DNA of 64,000 nt, from assembly GCA_007693335.1 (NCBI GenBank), contig REDU01000057.1, positions 1 through 64,000 of the forward strand, written 5' to 3'. The first letter of the stretch is position 1; each line of letters opens with the position of its first letter. Below, in pieces: positions 32,831 through 41,500 of this stretch. Both the position numbers and the translations under genes were made by a program. Below the pieces are notes generated by a model, which made no database searches, was not told the DNA's origin, and worked only from the letters and a program-made list of their open reading frames with translations. Source of the DNA: Ilumatobacter sp. GTDB lineage: Bacteria; Actinomycetota; Acidimicrobiia; Acidimicrobiales; Ilumatobacteraceae.

Positions 32831-33672
32831 ACGACGACACCTTCGATCTCGCGAGCGCGTACCTCGACGACGCGGTGACACCCGCCGAGCGGGCGCGCGC
32901 CGAGGCCGACGCCGAGGTGATGAAGCTCGTGGGCGAGCTCCGGGATCTCGCCGATCATCTTCGAGATGTCGAGCCGCCCAGCGCCAGCGCCCGCGATCGG
33001 GCCGTCGCGACCGCGCTCGCCGAGTGGTCGTCACCGCACGACGATCGCGTGTCGACCATCGCTCGAGGCACTCGGCCGTCGCGTTCCTCGCGTCTCCTGG
33101 CGTACGCCGCCGCGCTACTGGCCGTGGGCGTGGTGGGTGTGGTGGCCGTGAACGGACTCCGCGGCACGACCGATGACGCCGCGACGTCGGTGAGTGACGA
33201 GGAGCTGGCCGAGACGTTCGCGCTCGACCAGACCGATGACATCGGTGACACGGGTGAGATGAGCACGACGGGCGACGTCGCCGAATCGATGGCCGAACCC
33301 GAGCAGTCCGCCGACAGCGACGATGCCGACCGGAGCACGGAGAACCACGATGCCCCAGCCGAGGACGGCGCCGAGGCGGTCGACCTGGTCGACCTGACGG
33401 GGCTCACGGACGCGGAACTGGCGCGGTTCGCGGTTGCGTTGCTGACCGAACGTGACACCGCCGACCAGCCCGGCCAACCCGACGGCCCGACGATCGAGAC
33501 CGACGACGCCGTCACCTGTGAGGACGTGCTCGACGACGTACTGGCGTGGGCCACGTATGCCGATCGCGACGCGTTGTTCGGCATCAGCGGACGCGATGCC
33601 GTGGCGCGGGTGGTCGATCCCGTCGACTGCTCGGTGCTCGCCGAGGCGTCGCTGGAGCGCGCCGGCGACTGA
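32827..33672 (+). CDS. Membrane anti-sigma factor
   Basis: 281 residues. An N-terminal cytoplasmic segment (~1-85) should bind the sigma factor; it begins DTFDLASAYLDDAVTPAERARAE, a typical anti-sigma start, but lacks the HxxxCxxC zinc motif. One membrane helix (~95-112; AYAAALLAVGVVGVVAV) leads to a very acidic outer region with two cysteines near the C terminus (VTCEDVL and VDCSVL), possibly a disulfide. The ATGA overlap with the sigma gene and the thioredoxin genes downstream suggest envelope or redox stress control. Confidence 0.82.
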   Translation: MNDDTFDLASAYLDDAVTPAERARAEADAEVMKLVGELRDLADHLRDVEPPSASARDRAVATALAEWSSPHDDRVSTIARGTRPSRSSRLLAYAAALLAVGVVGVVAVNGLRGTTDDAATSVSDEELAETFALDQTDDIGDTGEMSTTGDVAESMAEPEQSADSDDADRSTENHDAPAEDGAEAVDLVDLTGLTDAELARFAVALLTERDTADQPGQPDGPTIETDDAVTCEDVLDDVLAWATYADRDALFGISGRDAVARVVDPVDCSVLAEASLERAGD

Positions 33673-33692
33673 CGCCGCTAGTGTCGGCGGTC

Positions 33693-34016
33693 ATGCCCGG
33701 CAATCCACTGACCGACCAGAACTGGGCGAGCGACATCGCCGACACGATCGTCCGCGTGGTGGGCAGGGTCCGCGACCTCACGACCGACAACGTCGTGCTG
33801 GTGACCCGTGCGATCGTGTACGGCCTGCTCGGCGCCATCCTGGGCATCGCAGCGCTCGTGCTGTTCATCATCGTGCTCACCCGTGGCCTGCAGTCGCTGC
33901 TCGAGCTGGCCGTCAGCTGGGAGCGAGCGGTCTACCTGAGCTACTTCGTGCTCGGGGGAATCTGCGTGGCCGCCGGGGCGTTGATGATGACGAAGCGTCG
34001 TTCCGCAGACGCCTGA
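33693..34016 (+). CDS. Two-helix membrane protein
   Basis: 107 residues from ATG 33693. Two hydrophobic helices (VYGLLGAILGIAALVLFIIVL and YLSYFVLGGICVAAGALMM) follow a 40-residue amphipathic, acidic N terminus. It looks like a holin-superfamily-shaped or PspC-like small membrane protein, but I do not recognise the family. TAGTGT (33679-33684) ends 8 nt before the ATG, indicating a leaderless start. It lies between the anti-sigma factor and trxB. Confidence 0.7.
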   Translation: MPGNPLTDQNWASDIADTIVRVVGRVRDLTTDNVVLVTRAIVYGLLGAILGIAALVLFIIVLTRGLQSLLELAVSWERAVYLSYFVLGGICVAAGALMMTKRRSADA

Positions 34017-34067
34017 CCCCCCAGACCTGACACCCGAACACCGGTTCAAGGAGCGAATTCCACCCTC

Positions 34068-35054
34068 ATGAGCACCACGACGGACACCGACGTCCGCAAT
34101 GTCATCATCATCGGCTCCGGCCCGGCCGGTCTCACCGCTGCCATCTACGCCGCCCGCGCCAACCTCGAACCGCTGATGTTCGAGGGTGAGCCCTCGTCCA
34201 CCAGCGATCAGCCGGGTGGTCAGCTGATGCTCACCACCGATGTCGAGAACTTCCCGGGGTTCCCCGACGGCATCATGGGCCCCGACCTGATGCAGAACTT
34301 CCGCGCCCAGGCCGAGCGCTTCGGCACCGAGTTCATCACCGAGAAGGTCACCTCGATCGACTTCAGCGAGCGGCCGTTCCGGGTCGAGGTGCGCGGCACC
34401 GAGTACCGGGCCGACTCGATCATCATCAGCACGGGCGCCCGCTCCATCTGGCTGGGTCTCGAAGCCGAGGAGCGACTCGTGGGTCACGGCGTCTCGTCGT
34501 GCGCCACGTGCGACGGATTCTTCTTCCGCGACCAGCACATCGTGGTGGTCGGTGGCGGCGACTCCGCCATCGAGGAGGCCACCTTCCTCACCAAGTTCGC
34601 AGCCAAGGTCACGATCGTGCACCGCCGCGATGAGCTCCGTGCCTCGAAGATCATGCAGGATCGCGCCTTCGCCAACCCGAAGATCGAGTTCCTGTGGAAC
34701 CACACCGTGGTCGATCTGCTCGGCACCGAGAAGCTCGAAGGCGCGATCGTGCGCGACGTCAACACCGGTGAGACCAGCACGCTCGACGTGACCGGGCTGT
34801 TCGTGGCGATCGGCCACAAGCCCAACACCGACCTGTTCAGCGATGTGCTCGACATGGACGCGACCGGCTACCTCGTCACCCGTGGCGGCTCCACCGCCAC
34901 CAACATCGAGGGTGTGTTCGCGTGCGGCGACGTCCAGGACCACACCTACCGCCAGGCGATCACCGCCGCCGGTTCGGGCTGCATGGCAGCCATCGACGCC
35001 GAGCGCTGGCTCGAGGCCAACGTGCACACCGCCGCCTCGGCCACGACCGCCTGA
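34068..35054 (+). CDS. trxB: Thioredoxin reductase
   Basis: 328 residues. FAD-binding GSGPAGLTAAIYAARA, the redox motif SCATCDGFFF (Cys-Ala-Thr-Cys), NADPH-binding VVGGGDSAIEEATFL and the C-terminal GVFACGDVQDHTYRQA are all present. It reduces the thioredoxin encoded 50 nt downstream with NADPH. The trxB-trxA pair in this place is conserved around actinobacterial origins. Confidence 0.96.
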   Translation: MSTTTDTDVRNVIIIGSGPAGLTAAIYAARANLEPLMFEGEPSSTSDQPGGQLMLTTDVENFPGFPDGIMGPDLMQNFRAQAERFGTEFITEKVTSIDFSERPFRVEVRGTEYRADSIIISTGARSIWLGLEAEERLVGHGVSSCATCDGFFFRDQHIVVVGGGDSAIEEATFLTKFAAKVTIVHRRDELRASKIMQDRAFANPKIEFLWNHTVVDLLGTEKLEGAIVRDVNTGETSTLDVTGLFVAIGHKPNTDLFSDVLDMDATGYLVTRGGSTATNIEGVFACGDVQDHTYRQAITAAGSGCMAAIDAERWLEANVHTAASATTA

Positions 35055-35104
35055 AGTGCTCCATCAGTAGACTCCGCAGCAGCCCACGAGAGGACTCCCC
35101 CACC

Positions 35105-35443
35105 ATGGCCCACGGCATCGTCAACTTGTCCACGTCCACCTTCGACGAGACCGTCAGCGGTGCCGACGCGCCCGTCGTGGTCGACTTCTGGGCCGAATGG
35201 TGCGGACCGTGCAAGAAGATCGCACCCATCCTCGAGGAGATGGCCGGAGAGCTCGGCGACGACGCCGTGATCGCCAAGCTCAACGTCGACGACAACCCCG
35301 ACATCGCCATGCGCTACAACGTCATGAGCATCCCGACGCTGCTCGTGTTCCATGGCGGTGAGGTCCGCAAGCGCCTCGTCGGTGCCAAGGGCAAGGCGCA
35401 GCTGCTCCAGGAGCTCGACGAATTCCTGCCCAGTTCCCGCTGA
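35105..35443 (+). CDS. trxA: Thioredoxin
   Basis: 112 residues from ATG 35105, preceded by GAGAGGA. The active site FWAEWCGPCKK and the cis-proline turn SIPTLLVF are intact. A -10-like TAGACT (35067-35072) could give it an internal promoter. Its stop TGA overlaps the CTG start of the next gene (CTGA, 35440-35443), coupling thioredoxin to the peptidoglycan-binding protein. Confidence 0.96.
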   Translation: MAHGIVNLSTSTFDETVSGADAPVVVDFWAEWCGPCKKIAPILEEMAGELGDDAVIAKLNVDDNPDIAMRYNVMSIPTLLVFHGGEVRKRLVGAKGKAQLLQELDEFLPSSR

Positions 35444-36411
35444 GCCCTGGCCAGCGCGGTGAATCGGTCCGCGATCTCCAGCGGCGCCTGACCGCCGTCG
35501 GGTTCACCGTCGGCGGCATCGAGCACGGCGTCTACGGCGACCACACCCGACGTGCCGTCGAGGAGTTCCAGACGGCTCGAGACCTCAGGGTCACCGGTGT
35601 GTGCGACCACAGCACGTGGATCACGCTCGTCGAGGCCTCATGGCGCCTCGGCGACCGGCTGCTCGTGCTGTCGGCACCCAACCTGCGCGGTGACGACGTG
35701 GGCGAGCTGCAGTCGGCCCTCGGACGTCTCGGGTTCGACTGCGGTCGGGTCGACGGCATCCTCGGCCCCGCCACCACCCGTGCCGTGGCCGATTTCCAGC
35801 GCAACTGCGGTCTCCCGGTCGACAGCGTGTGCGGTCCCGACACCGTGCGAGCCCTCGGCGTCCTGGCACGTCAGAGCGGATCCGGGCCGGGAGTGGCGGC
35901 CCTCCGCGAGCTCGAAGCGCTCACCTCGACCCGGCGGGCGCTGAGCGACCTGCGGGTGGTCGTGGGTCAATTCGGAGGGCTCAGCGCGTTGGTCCGACAA
36001 CTGACCCATGCCCTCCGGCTCCGAGGGGCCACGGTGGCACCCACCGACGAACCCGACGCCTCGGCGCAGGCCGCCGCCGCCAACCGTTTCGCCGCCACCC
36101 TCTACCTGGGTTTCGAAGCGAGCTCGGCGCCCGGCTCGCGCATCTGCTACTACGCCGTCCCGTCGTTCGAGTCGGTCGGGGGCCGGTCGCTGGCGATCGT
36201 CATGGAACATGCGTTCGATTCGACCGGACTGTCGCTCGAGGTGCGCGGGATGCGACTCCCCGTCCTGCGCGAGACGCGGATGCCGGCGGTGCTCTGCACC
36301 GTGGGCCCGGTGCAGCGGGTGATCGACGCGACACCGACGATCGTCGACGCCGTCGTGGTGGCACTCGAGCGTTGGGCCGATGCTCCGCTCGGTGCTGCGC
36401 CAGCATCGTGA
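35440..36411 (+). CDS. cwlM: CwlM-like peptidoglycan-binding pseudo-amidase
   Basis: 323 residues if started at CTG 35440, which overlaps the trxA stop as CTGA. No ATG, GTG or TTG exists between that stop and GTG 35599, and starting at 35599 would cut off the first peptidoglycan-binding repeat (RGESVRDLQRRLTAVGF, ~5-60). The second repeat is at ~80-140. The amidase_3-like domain (~165-315) lacks its zinc ligands: the DPGHGG segment reads VVGQFGG, the IHANA histidine position is LGFEAS, and the final Glu position reads LCTVG. So it should not hydrolyse peptidoglycan. In Mycobacterium the gene here is CwlM, a regulator of MurA; a similar role is inferred. Confidence 0.8.
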   Translation: MSPGQRGESVRDLQRRLTAVGFTVGGIEHGVYGDHTRRAVEEFQTARDLRVTGVCDHSTWITLVEASWRLGDRLLVLSAPNLRGDDVGELQSALGRLGFDCGRVDGILGPATTRAVADFQRNCGLPVDSVCGPDTVRALGVLARQSGSGPGVAALRELEALTSTRRALSDLRVVVGQFGGLSALVRQLTHALRLRGATVAPTDEPDASAQAAAANRFAATLYLGFEASSAPGSRICYYAVPSFESVGGRSLAIVMEHAFDSTGLSLEVRGMRLPVLRETRMPAVLCTVGPVQRVIDATPTIVDAVVVALERWADAPLGAAPAS

Positions 36412-36453
36412 CCCGGGCTGGCTGACCGCCCGAAAAGGGCCTTCACGCAGGGG

Positions 36454-36502
36454 CGACGCGTCGGCTCTCGACGTTATCCACAGGTTCGTCCCCATCCTGT
36501 GG
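36454..36502. other. DnaA-box and hairpin cluster between cwlM and parB
   Basis: The 180-nt gap between two convergent genes holds a CGACGCGTCG palindrome (36454-36463), a perfect consensus DnaA box TTATCCACA (36474-36482), and a 7-bp inverted repeat CCACAGG/CCTGTGG (36478-36484 and 36496-36502) overlapping that box. A small GCCC-GAAAA-GGGC hairpin lies nearby at ~36428-36440. It may act as a bidirectional terminator or as a DnaA-binding accessory site. Confidence 0.5.
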
Positions 36503-36591
36503 GGTTGAGTGCAGGTTGACCTCGGTCACACCTCACGCGCGACCAGAGGTCGATGCCGACGCGGCCGCCACCCGTGCCGGTCGGGGGTCAC

Positions 36592-37560
36592 TCAGTCGGC
36601 CGTCGCGTCGAGATCGCTGACGATCCGACGGTAGATCCGCTCGAGATCCTCGAGATCGGCGAACTCGATCGTGACCTTGCCGCGACGGCTCCCCATCTGC
36701 ACCCCCACCCGGGTCTCGAGATACGTCGCGAGGAGCTCCTCGAGTTCCAGTAACCCCGGTGGGCGGAGACGGGTGGACGGGGTCAACCCGGCCCCATCGA
36801 TCCCGGGTTCGACCACGGGTTCGCCCGTGGTGTCGTCCACCGGCTCGTCGGTGGATGGGTCGTCGGGATCGGCGCTGCCACGACGGACCGCATCCTCCAC
36901 GGCGCGGACGGTCCATCCCTCGCCGGCGGCCCGGCGGGCCAACTCGTCCTGGAGCGCCCGGTCGGGAGTTCCGAGCAGGGCGCGGGCATGGCCCGCCGAG
37001 AGCCGGCCGTCGGCCAGCAGGTGCTGGACCGAGGGCGGTAGGCCCAGGAGCCGCAGGGTGTTCGTGATCGATGAGCGACTCTTCCCCAGCCGCTCGGCCA
37101 GCTGCTCGTGGGTCAGCCCGAAGTCCTCGATCAGCTGCTGGTACGCCGCCGCCTCCTCGAGTGGTGTGAGGTCCTGTCGGTGGAGGTTCTCGACCAGCGC
37201 CTGTTCGACCGACGCCACGTCGTCGGTGATGCGCACGACGGCCGGGATGGTCGCGAGTCCGGCTCGTTGCGCCGCCCGCCAGCGACGCTCCCCCGCGATC
37301 AACTCATAGCCCTGTCCGTCGCCGGTTCCCGTGTCGATCGGACGTAACAGGATCGGCTGGAGCACACCGATCTGGGCGATCGAGGCCGAGAGCTCCGACA
37401 GTGACTCCTCGTCGAAATGGACCCGGGGCTGGTTCGGGTTCGGGCGGATGTCCGCGACGGCGATCTCGGCGAAGATGGCAGCGGCACCCGTCCCCTCCCC
37501 ATCGGCGCCGGGTGGGATCAGAGAGCTCAGACCCTTACCGAGACCACTGCGGCGGACCAT
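36592..37560 (-). CDS. parB: Chromosome partitioning protein ParB
   Basis: 322 residues from ATG 37558-37560 (RRSGLGKGLSSLIP at the N terminus, the usual ParA-binding peptide). The CTPase/ParB domain has PNPNQPRVHF and the GERRWRAA motif (GERRxRA). The HTH is LTHEQLAERLGKSRSSITNTLRLL, and a C-terminal dimer domain closes the protein after a Pro/Asp-rich linker. It loads at parS and spreads as a CTP-gated clamp. Its start overlaps the parA end by 26 nt. A longer frame to 37710 is rejected because it lies inside parA. Confidence 0.96.
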   Translation of the reverse strand: MVRRSGLGKGLSSLIPPGADGEGTGAAAIFAEIAVADIRPNPNQPRVHFDEESLSELSASIAQIGVLQPILLRPIDTGTGDGQGYELIAGERRWRAAQRAGLATIPAVVRITDDVASVEQALVENLHRQDLTPLEEAAAYQQLIEDFGLTHEQLAERLGKSRSSITNTLRLLGLPPSVQHLLADGRLSAGHARALLGTPDRALQDELARRAAGEGWTVRAVEDAVRRGSADPDDPSTDEPVDDTTGEPVVEPGIDGAGLTPSTRLRPPGLLELEELLATYLETRVGVQMGSRRGKVTIEFADLEDLERIYRRIVSDLDATAD

Positions 37561-38350
37561 GGTGCACCTCCTCGGCGACGTCGCGGTAGGCGAGTGCCCC
37601 ACGCGATCGGGGGTCGTAGATGATGATGGGCTGCCCGTACGACGGTGCCTCCGACAAGCGGACCGTGCGCGGCACCACCGCCCGGACGACCTTGTCGCCG
37701 AAATGGCCACGCACCTCCTGCACCACCTGATCGGAGAGCTTGGTGCGAGCGTCGTACATCACACACACGATCGAGCTCACCTCGAGATCGGGGTTGAGGT
37801 TCCGCTTCACCAGATCGACATTGCGGAGGAGCTGCCCGAGTCCTTCGAGGGCGTAGTACTCGCACTGGATGGGGACCAGCACCTCCTGGGCGGCCGCCAG
37901 TCCGTTCACCGTGAGCAGACCCAGGGTCGGCGGACAGTCGATCAGCACGTAGTCGTAGTCGTCGAGCACCGCCTCGATCGCCCGGCGAAGACGGGTCTCG
38001 CGACTGAATGCCGGCACCAGCTCGATCTCGGCCCCGGCGAGGTCGAGGCTGGCCGGGGCCACGAACAGGTGCTTGACGTCGGTGGGCTCGACACAGTTCT
38101 CGAGTGGCACGTCGTGCATGAGGACGTGGTACATCGAGTGTTCCAACCCTCGGTTCTCGATCCCCAACCCGGTGGTGGCGTTGCCCTGAGGGTCGAGGTC
38201 GACCACGAGCGTGCGGAGGCCACGCTCCGCGAGGCAGGCGCCGACGTTGATCGTGGTGGTCGTCTTCCCGACGCCGCCCTTCTGGTTCGCGATCGCGATC
38301 ACGCGGGGGAGTGGACGCGCCGGTTCGCGGGCATCGGAGGTGACTGACAT
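37535..38350 (-). CDS. parA: Chromosome partitioning ATPase ParA
   Basis: 271 residues from ATG 38348-38350; an in-frame ATG at 38401 would add 17 residues, and neither start has a clear ribosome binding site. The deviant Walker A NQKGGVGKTTTTIN, Walker A' VVDLDPQGN and Walker B DYVLIDCPPTLG identify the Soj/ParA type. It moves ParB-parS complexes over the nucleoid. Two parS sites lie 80-140 nt upstream, so ParB probably influences its transcription. Confidence 0.95.
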   Translation of the reverse strand: MSVTSDAREPARPLPRVIAIANQKGGVGKTTTTINVGACLAERGLRTLVVDLDPQGNATTGLGIENRGLEHSMYHVLMHDVPLENCVEPTDVKHLFVAPASLDLAGAEIELVPAFSRETRLRRAIEAVLDDYDYVLIDCPPTLGLLTVNGLAAAQEVLVPIQCEYYALEGLGQLLRNVDLVKRNLNPDLEVSSIVCVMYDARTKLSDQVVQEVRGHFGDKVVRAVVPRTVRLSEAPSYGQPIIIYDPRSRGALAYRDVAEEVHHGPPQWSR

Positions 38351-38429
38351 GGTGAGCACAGCCTGTCGCTTCGGCACCCGGAACGCAAGCACCCTCGGCA
38401 TCAGATCGCCAGGTGTCAGTCACCGGGGA

Positions 38430-38445
38430 TGTTCCACGTGAAACA
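38430..38445. other. parS site 1
   Basis: TGTTCCACGTGAAACA matches the parS consensus (TGTTNCACGTGAAACA), the ParB loading site. It lies just upstream of parA. Confidence 0.92.
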
Positions 38446-38474
38446 TCTCCAACGGTGTTCGGCGCCGTTCCCGA

Positions 38475-38490
38475 TGTTCCACGTGGAACA
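38475..38490. other. parS site 2
   Basis: TGTTCCACGTGGAACA is a perfect 16-bp palindrome one base away from the parS consensus, 29 nt beyond site 1 and between parA and rsmG. Two adjacent sites should make a strong ParB nucleation centre near the origin. Confidence 0.9.
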
Positions 38491-38510
38491 TCGGCGGGTG
38501 GGCGATCCCC

Positions 38511-39065
38511 TCACCCGTTGCGCTGGAACACCGCGACCGAACCTTCCGGGATGACCTCCAGGTCCAGCTCACGCAGCAGATCAGCCGCCCAACGATCGCC
38601 GGTCGGGGGCTCACTGACCACGATCCGGCCACCCTCGGCCAAACAGGCCGACGCGATCGACAACGTCACCGATGGTGGACCGAAGCCTCGCGCCGTCACG
38701 CCGTCGAACCCCTCCGGGAAGAGCTGGCGGAGCCGGCGGGCATCATCACACACCACCTGCACCCGGTCCTCCACACCGAGCCGCACCACCGCCCGTTCCA
38801 GCAGGTCGGTGCGCTTCTGTCGACGATCGATCAGCACCACGTCGAGATCCGGTCGATCGACCGCCACGACCAGCCCGGGGAGTCCGCCACCCGATCCGAG
38901 GTCGACCACCCGACCACGCACCGGCGCGAGCGCCCGGACGAAGGCGCGGGCGTGCTCCACCGCGTCCTCCACCGGGCGGGCCCCCAGAACGCCGAAACGC
39001 TGCGCCAGGCGCAGCGTTTCGAGCAGTTCGTGCGGGACGCCGGGTCGGTCCCGGCTGTCGGTCAC
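38511..39065 (-). CDS. rsmG: 16S rRNA (guanine-N7) methyltransferase RsmG
   Basis: 184 residues. The SAM loop VVDLGSGGGLPGLVVA, the following LIDRRQKRTDLLERAV and the catalytic-face FDGVTARGFGP are present. It methylates G527 (E. coli numbering) of 16S rRNA; loss gives low-level streptomycin resistance. The GTG start overlaps the jag stop by 4 nt (39062-39065). Confidence 0.95.
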   Translation of the reverse strand: MTDSRDRPGVPHELLETLRLAQRFGVLGARPVEDAVEHARAFVRALAPVRGRVVDLGSGGGLPGLVVAVDRPDLDVVLIDRRQKRTDLLERAVVRLGVEDRVQVVCDDARRLRQLFPEGFDGVTARGFGPPSVTLSIASACLAEGGRIVVSEPPTGDRWAADLLRELDLEVIPEGSVAVFQRNG

Positions 39066-39973
39066 GCCGGGGTGACCACCACACGGCGATACGGATCGTC
39101 GCCCTCGGAATGGCTGGTCACGCCGTCGATCTCCACCAGCACGTCGTGGATCACCTTGCGATCGGCCGATGGCATGGGCTCGAGCGAACGAGGGCTCGAG
39201 GTGTCGATGACCTGCTCGGCCACGGTGCGGGCGAAGCGTTCGAGGGCCGTACGGCGACGTTCGCGGTATCCGGCCACATCGATGCGCAACCGCGTCTCGT
39301 GGTCACCGAGCTTGCGCTGGGCCGCAACCCGGGCGAGGTCCTGCACCGCCAGCAGGGTGCGGCCGCCGGGCCCGATCAACAAACCGAGATCATCGCCTTC
39401 CACCCGCACGTCGAGCTCCGTCCCGTCGATGTCGAGCTCGACGGTGGCCTGGAGGCCGAAGGCCTCGACCAACCCCTCCATGAACGACACGGCGGCTGCA
39501 CCCACGGCCGCCGGCTCCACCGGTGGGCGGTCATCGCGGTCGTCACGGTCGGTCCGGTCGTCTCGACGCGCCCGTGATCGCTGAGCACCATCACCCGTGG
39601 ACCCGGAGTTCCCGCCGCGGCGACCACGACCGTTCCCCGACCGTGTGGCCGCGCCGCCCGACGTGTCGCCGGTGTCCTCGCCGGTGTCGTCGCCGCGTTC
39701 GTCGGTCGCGGTGGCGGTCGTACCGGCGTCGCTGGGGGTCGAGGCGCTCGAGGTGTCGCTCCGGCGACCACGCCGCCGTTCCACCTTGGGTCGGGCTTCG
39801 GTGGGTCGGATCCGTCCGCGCACCCGGGCCTCGCCGCGGATCAGACCGAACAATCCGGCCTTCGGCTCCTCGAGGATCTCGAACTCGGCATCGTCATCGG
39901 CCACGCCGAGCTGGTCGAGCGCCTTCTCCTTGGCCTCATCGATCGTCTTGGCTGTCGTCTCCACCCATTCCAT
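39062..39973 (-). CDS. jag: RNA-binding protein Jag/KhpB
   Basis: 303 residues. An N-terminal Jag_N domain (~1-55; EWVETTAKTIDEAKEKALDQLG) is followed by an unusually long disordered linker (~60-145) of Asp/Arg/Gly/Thr, a KH-like domain (~150-225; LGLLIGPGGRTLLAVQDLA with GxxG) and an R3H domain (~230-290; RKVIHDVL). It binds RNA with KhpA and is tied to division and membrane protein synthesis. It is next to yidC, as usual. The linker is the variable part. Confidence 0.92.
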   Translation of the reverse strand: MEWVETTAKTIDEAKEKALDQLGVADDDAEFEILEEPKAGLFGLIRGEARVRGRIRPTEARPKVERRRGRRSDTSSASTPSDAGTTATATDERGDDTGEDTGDTSGGAATRSGNGRGRRGGNSGSTGDGAQRSRARRDDRTDRDDRDDRPPVEPAAVGAAAVSFMEGLVEAFGLQATVELDIDGTELDVRVEGDDLGLLIGPGGRTLLAVQDLARVAAQRKLGDHETRLRIDVAGYRERRRTALERFARTVAEQVIDTSSPRSLEPMPSADRKVIHDVLVEIDGVTSHSEGDDPYRRVVVTPA

Positions 39974-40047
39974 CGGTGGGTCTCCTCTGCTGCTGGGTCC
40001 CGCCGGGGCTGGCCGGGCGGGAGTCTGTTGGTCGATCGGTACGCCGC

Positions 40048-41166
40048 TCAGCGCTTCTTGCTGCGTCGGGTCGGGCTGCCGCCCGGCCGGGCCGGGCGTC
40101 CACTGGCGCCGCGACTCGACGGAGTCGGTCGGCCCTTGGGGGGCGTGGTGCGCTTGGTGGCAGCCGGGGTCGAGGACTTCGGCACCGCTTTCTTCGGCGG
40201 CGGCTTCTTCGCCGACGCCTTCTCACCGGACTCCGACGTCGAGTCCCCATCCTTGCCGCCCGTCAGATCGCGCTTGGCCTGGGCGAAGAGCCCACCGCCG
40301 CCACCGTCTTTCTTGGCGAGCTCACGAGCCTGCTCACCGGCGCGCTGCGCCTGGCGGCCGAGTGACTCGTCGCCACCGTAGAAGCGACGGGTGATGTAGC
40401 CCTGCTGCAGGATCCGGAGGATCGCCTGCACGATGTAGTAGATGACGAGTCCGAGCAGGAAGAAGATCTGGAACACGGCGAAGAACACCGGCAGGTACTG
40501 CATCAGCTTCTGCTGTGACGGCGACATCGACGGGCTCACCGACGCCCGGGCCGCCACCATCCGCTGCTGGAAGAAGTAGAGCCCACCGAGGATGACCACG
40601 AGCAGCGCATAGATCAACCCGCGGGCGAAATCGGTGCCGAGGGCCTGGGCGGGCGACAGCGAGAGGTCGAGTCCGAACGACACCATCTCGACCTGCCCGG
40701 CCAGCGATTCGAACATCGGCGAGTCGGTGGCCAGGTACCGGGGGACGAACCCCACCTCGGAGTCGTCGGCACCGCTGGCACGGAGCACCGCCTGGGCCAC
40801 CGCCTCGTTGGGACCGGCCGGCCGGTACGTGAGCCCGATCATGATGCGGAACATCACGATGAACACCGGTGTCTGGGCCAGGATCGGCAGACAGGAGGCC
40901 ATCGGATTGACCTTGTGATCCTGGTAGAGCTTCATCATCTCTTCGTTGAGCTTGGCCTTGTCGCCACGGTGCTCCTGCTGGAGACGTCGCATCTCCGGCG
41001 CCAGCCGTTGCATCTCGAGCATGCCCTTGGTGCTCTTGAGCGTGAGCGGGGTCACGAGCACCATCACGACCACGGCGATCAGACCGATCGCCAACCCGTA
41101 GCTCCCCGTCCAGCTGTAGAACCAGGCCAACAACGCTGCGGGAACTTCGAACACTCCGGCGATCAT
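40048..41166 (-). CDS. yidC: Membrane protein insertase YidC
   Basis: 372 residues. Membrane helices are seen at ~6-30, ~95-120 ([21 protein letters not shown]), ~180-200, ~215-240 ([24 protein letters not shown]). The cytoplasmic hairpin ([32 protein letters not shown]) matches the Oxa1/YidC fold without the large Gram-negative periplasmic domain. The C terminus (~280-372) is a Lys/Pro/Ser-rich basic tail that may bind ribosomes. Its start overlaps the yidD end by 4 nt (ATGA). Confidence 0.95.
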   Translation of the reverse strand: MIAGVFEVPAALLAWFYSWTGSYGLAIGLIAVVVMVLVTPLTLKSTKGMLEMQRLAPEMRRLQQEHRGDKAKLNEEMMKLYQDHKVNPMASCLPILAQTPVFIVMFRIMIGLTYRPAGPNEAVAQAVLRASGADDSEVGFVPRYLATDSPMFESLAGQVEMVSFGLDLSLSPAQALGTDFARGLIYALLVVILGGLYFFQQRMVAARASVSPSMSPSQQKLMQYLPVFFAVFQIFFLLGLVIYYIVQAILRILQQGYITRRFYGGDESLGRQAQRAGEQARELAKKDGGGGGLFAQAKRDLTGGKDGDSTSESGEKASAKKPPPKKAVPKSSTPAATKRTTPPKGRPTPSSRGASGRPARPGGSPTRRSKKR

Positions 41167-41438
41167 CGATCAACTTTCGGGTCGGGGGCTGAGCGGGGGG
41201 CGTCAGTGGGCGACACGGTCTCACGGGATTCGGGGTCGCGGGGGTCGGGCACGGGGTCGAATCCCGACGGACCGAACGGTCGGCAGCGCACGAGGCGACG
41301 CAGCGTGAGCCATCCACCACGCCCAGCACCATGGACCTCGACGGCCTCGACGGCGTAGGCCGAACACGTCGGGAAGAACCGGCAGGGCGATGGGCGGCCT
41401 TCGGCACCGCGCTGGTACCACCGGATCGCCCGCAACAT
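41163..41438 (-). CDS. yidD: Membrane protein insertion efficiency factor YidD
   Basis: 91 residues from ATG 41436-41438 ([11 protein letters not shown]). The family signature [19 protein letters not shown] and [17 protein letters not shown] is complete. A Pro/Ser-rich tail follows. Longer in-frame starts to 41759 overlap rnpA in another frame and are rejected. It lies between rnpA and yidC as in most bacteria. Confidence 0.93.
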   Translation of the reverse strand: MLRAIRWYQRGAEGRPSPCRFFPTCSAYAVEAVEVHGAGRGGWLTLRRLVRCRPFGPSGFDPVPDPRDPESRETVSPTDAPRSAPDPKVDR

Positions 41439-41500
41439 CGCGCCGGCGGGACGCGAGGGGGCAGCAGCCGGAGGTCCGGGATCACCCGTGGCCACTGGAT

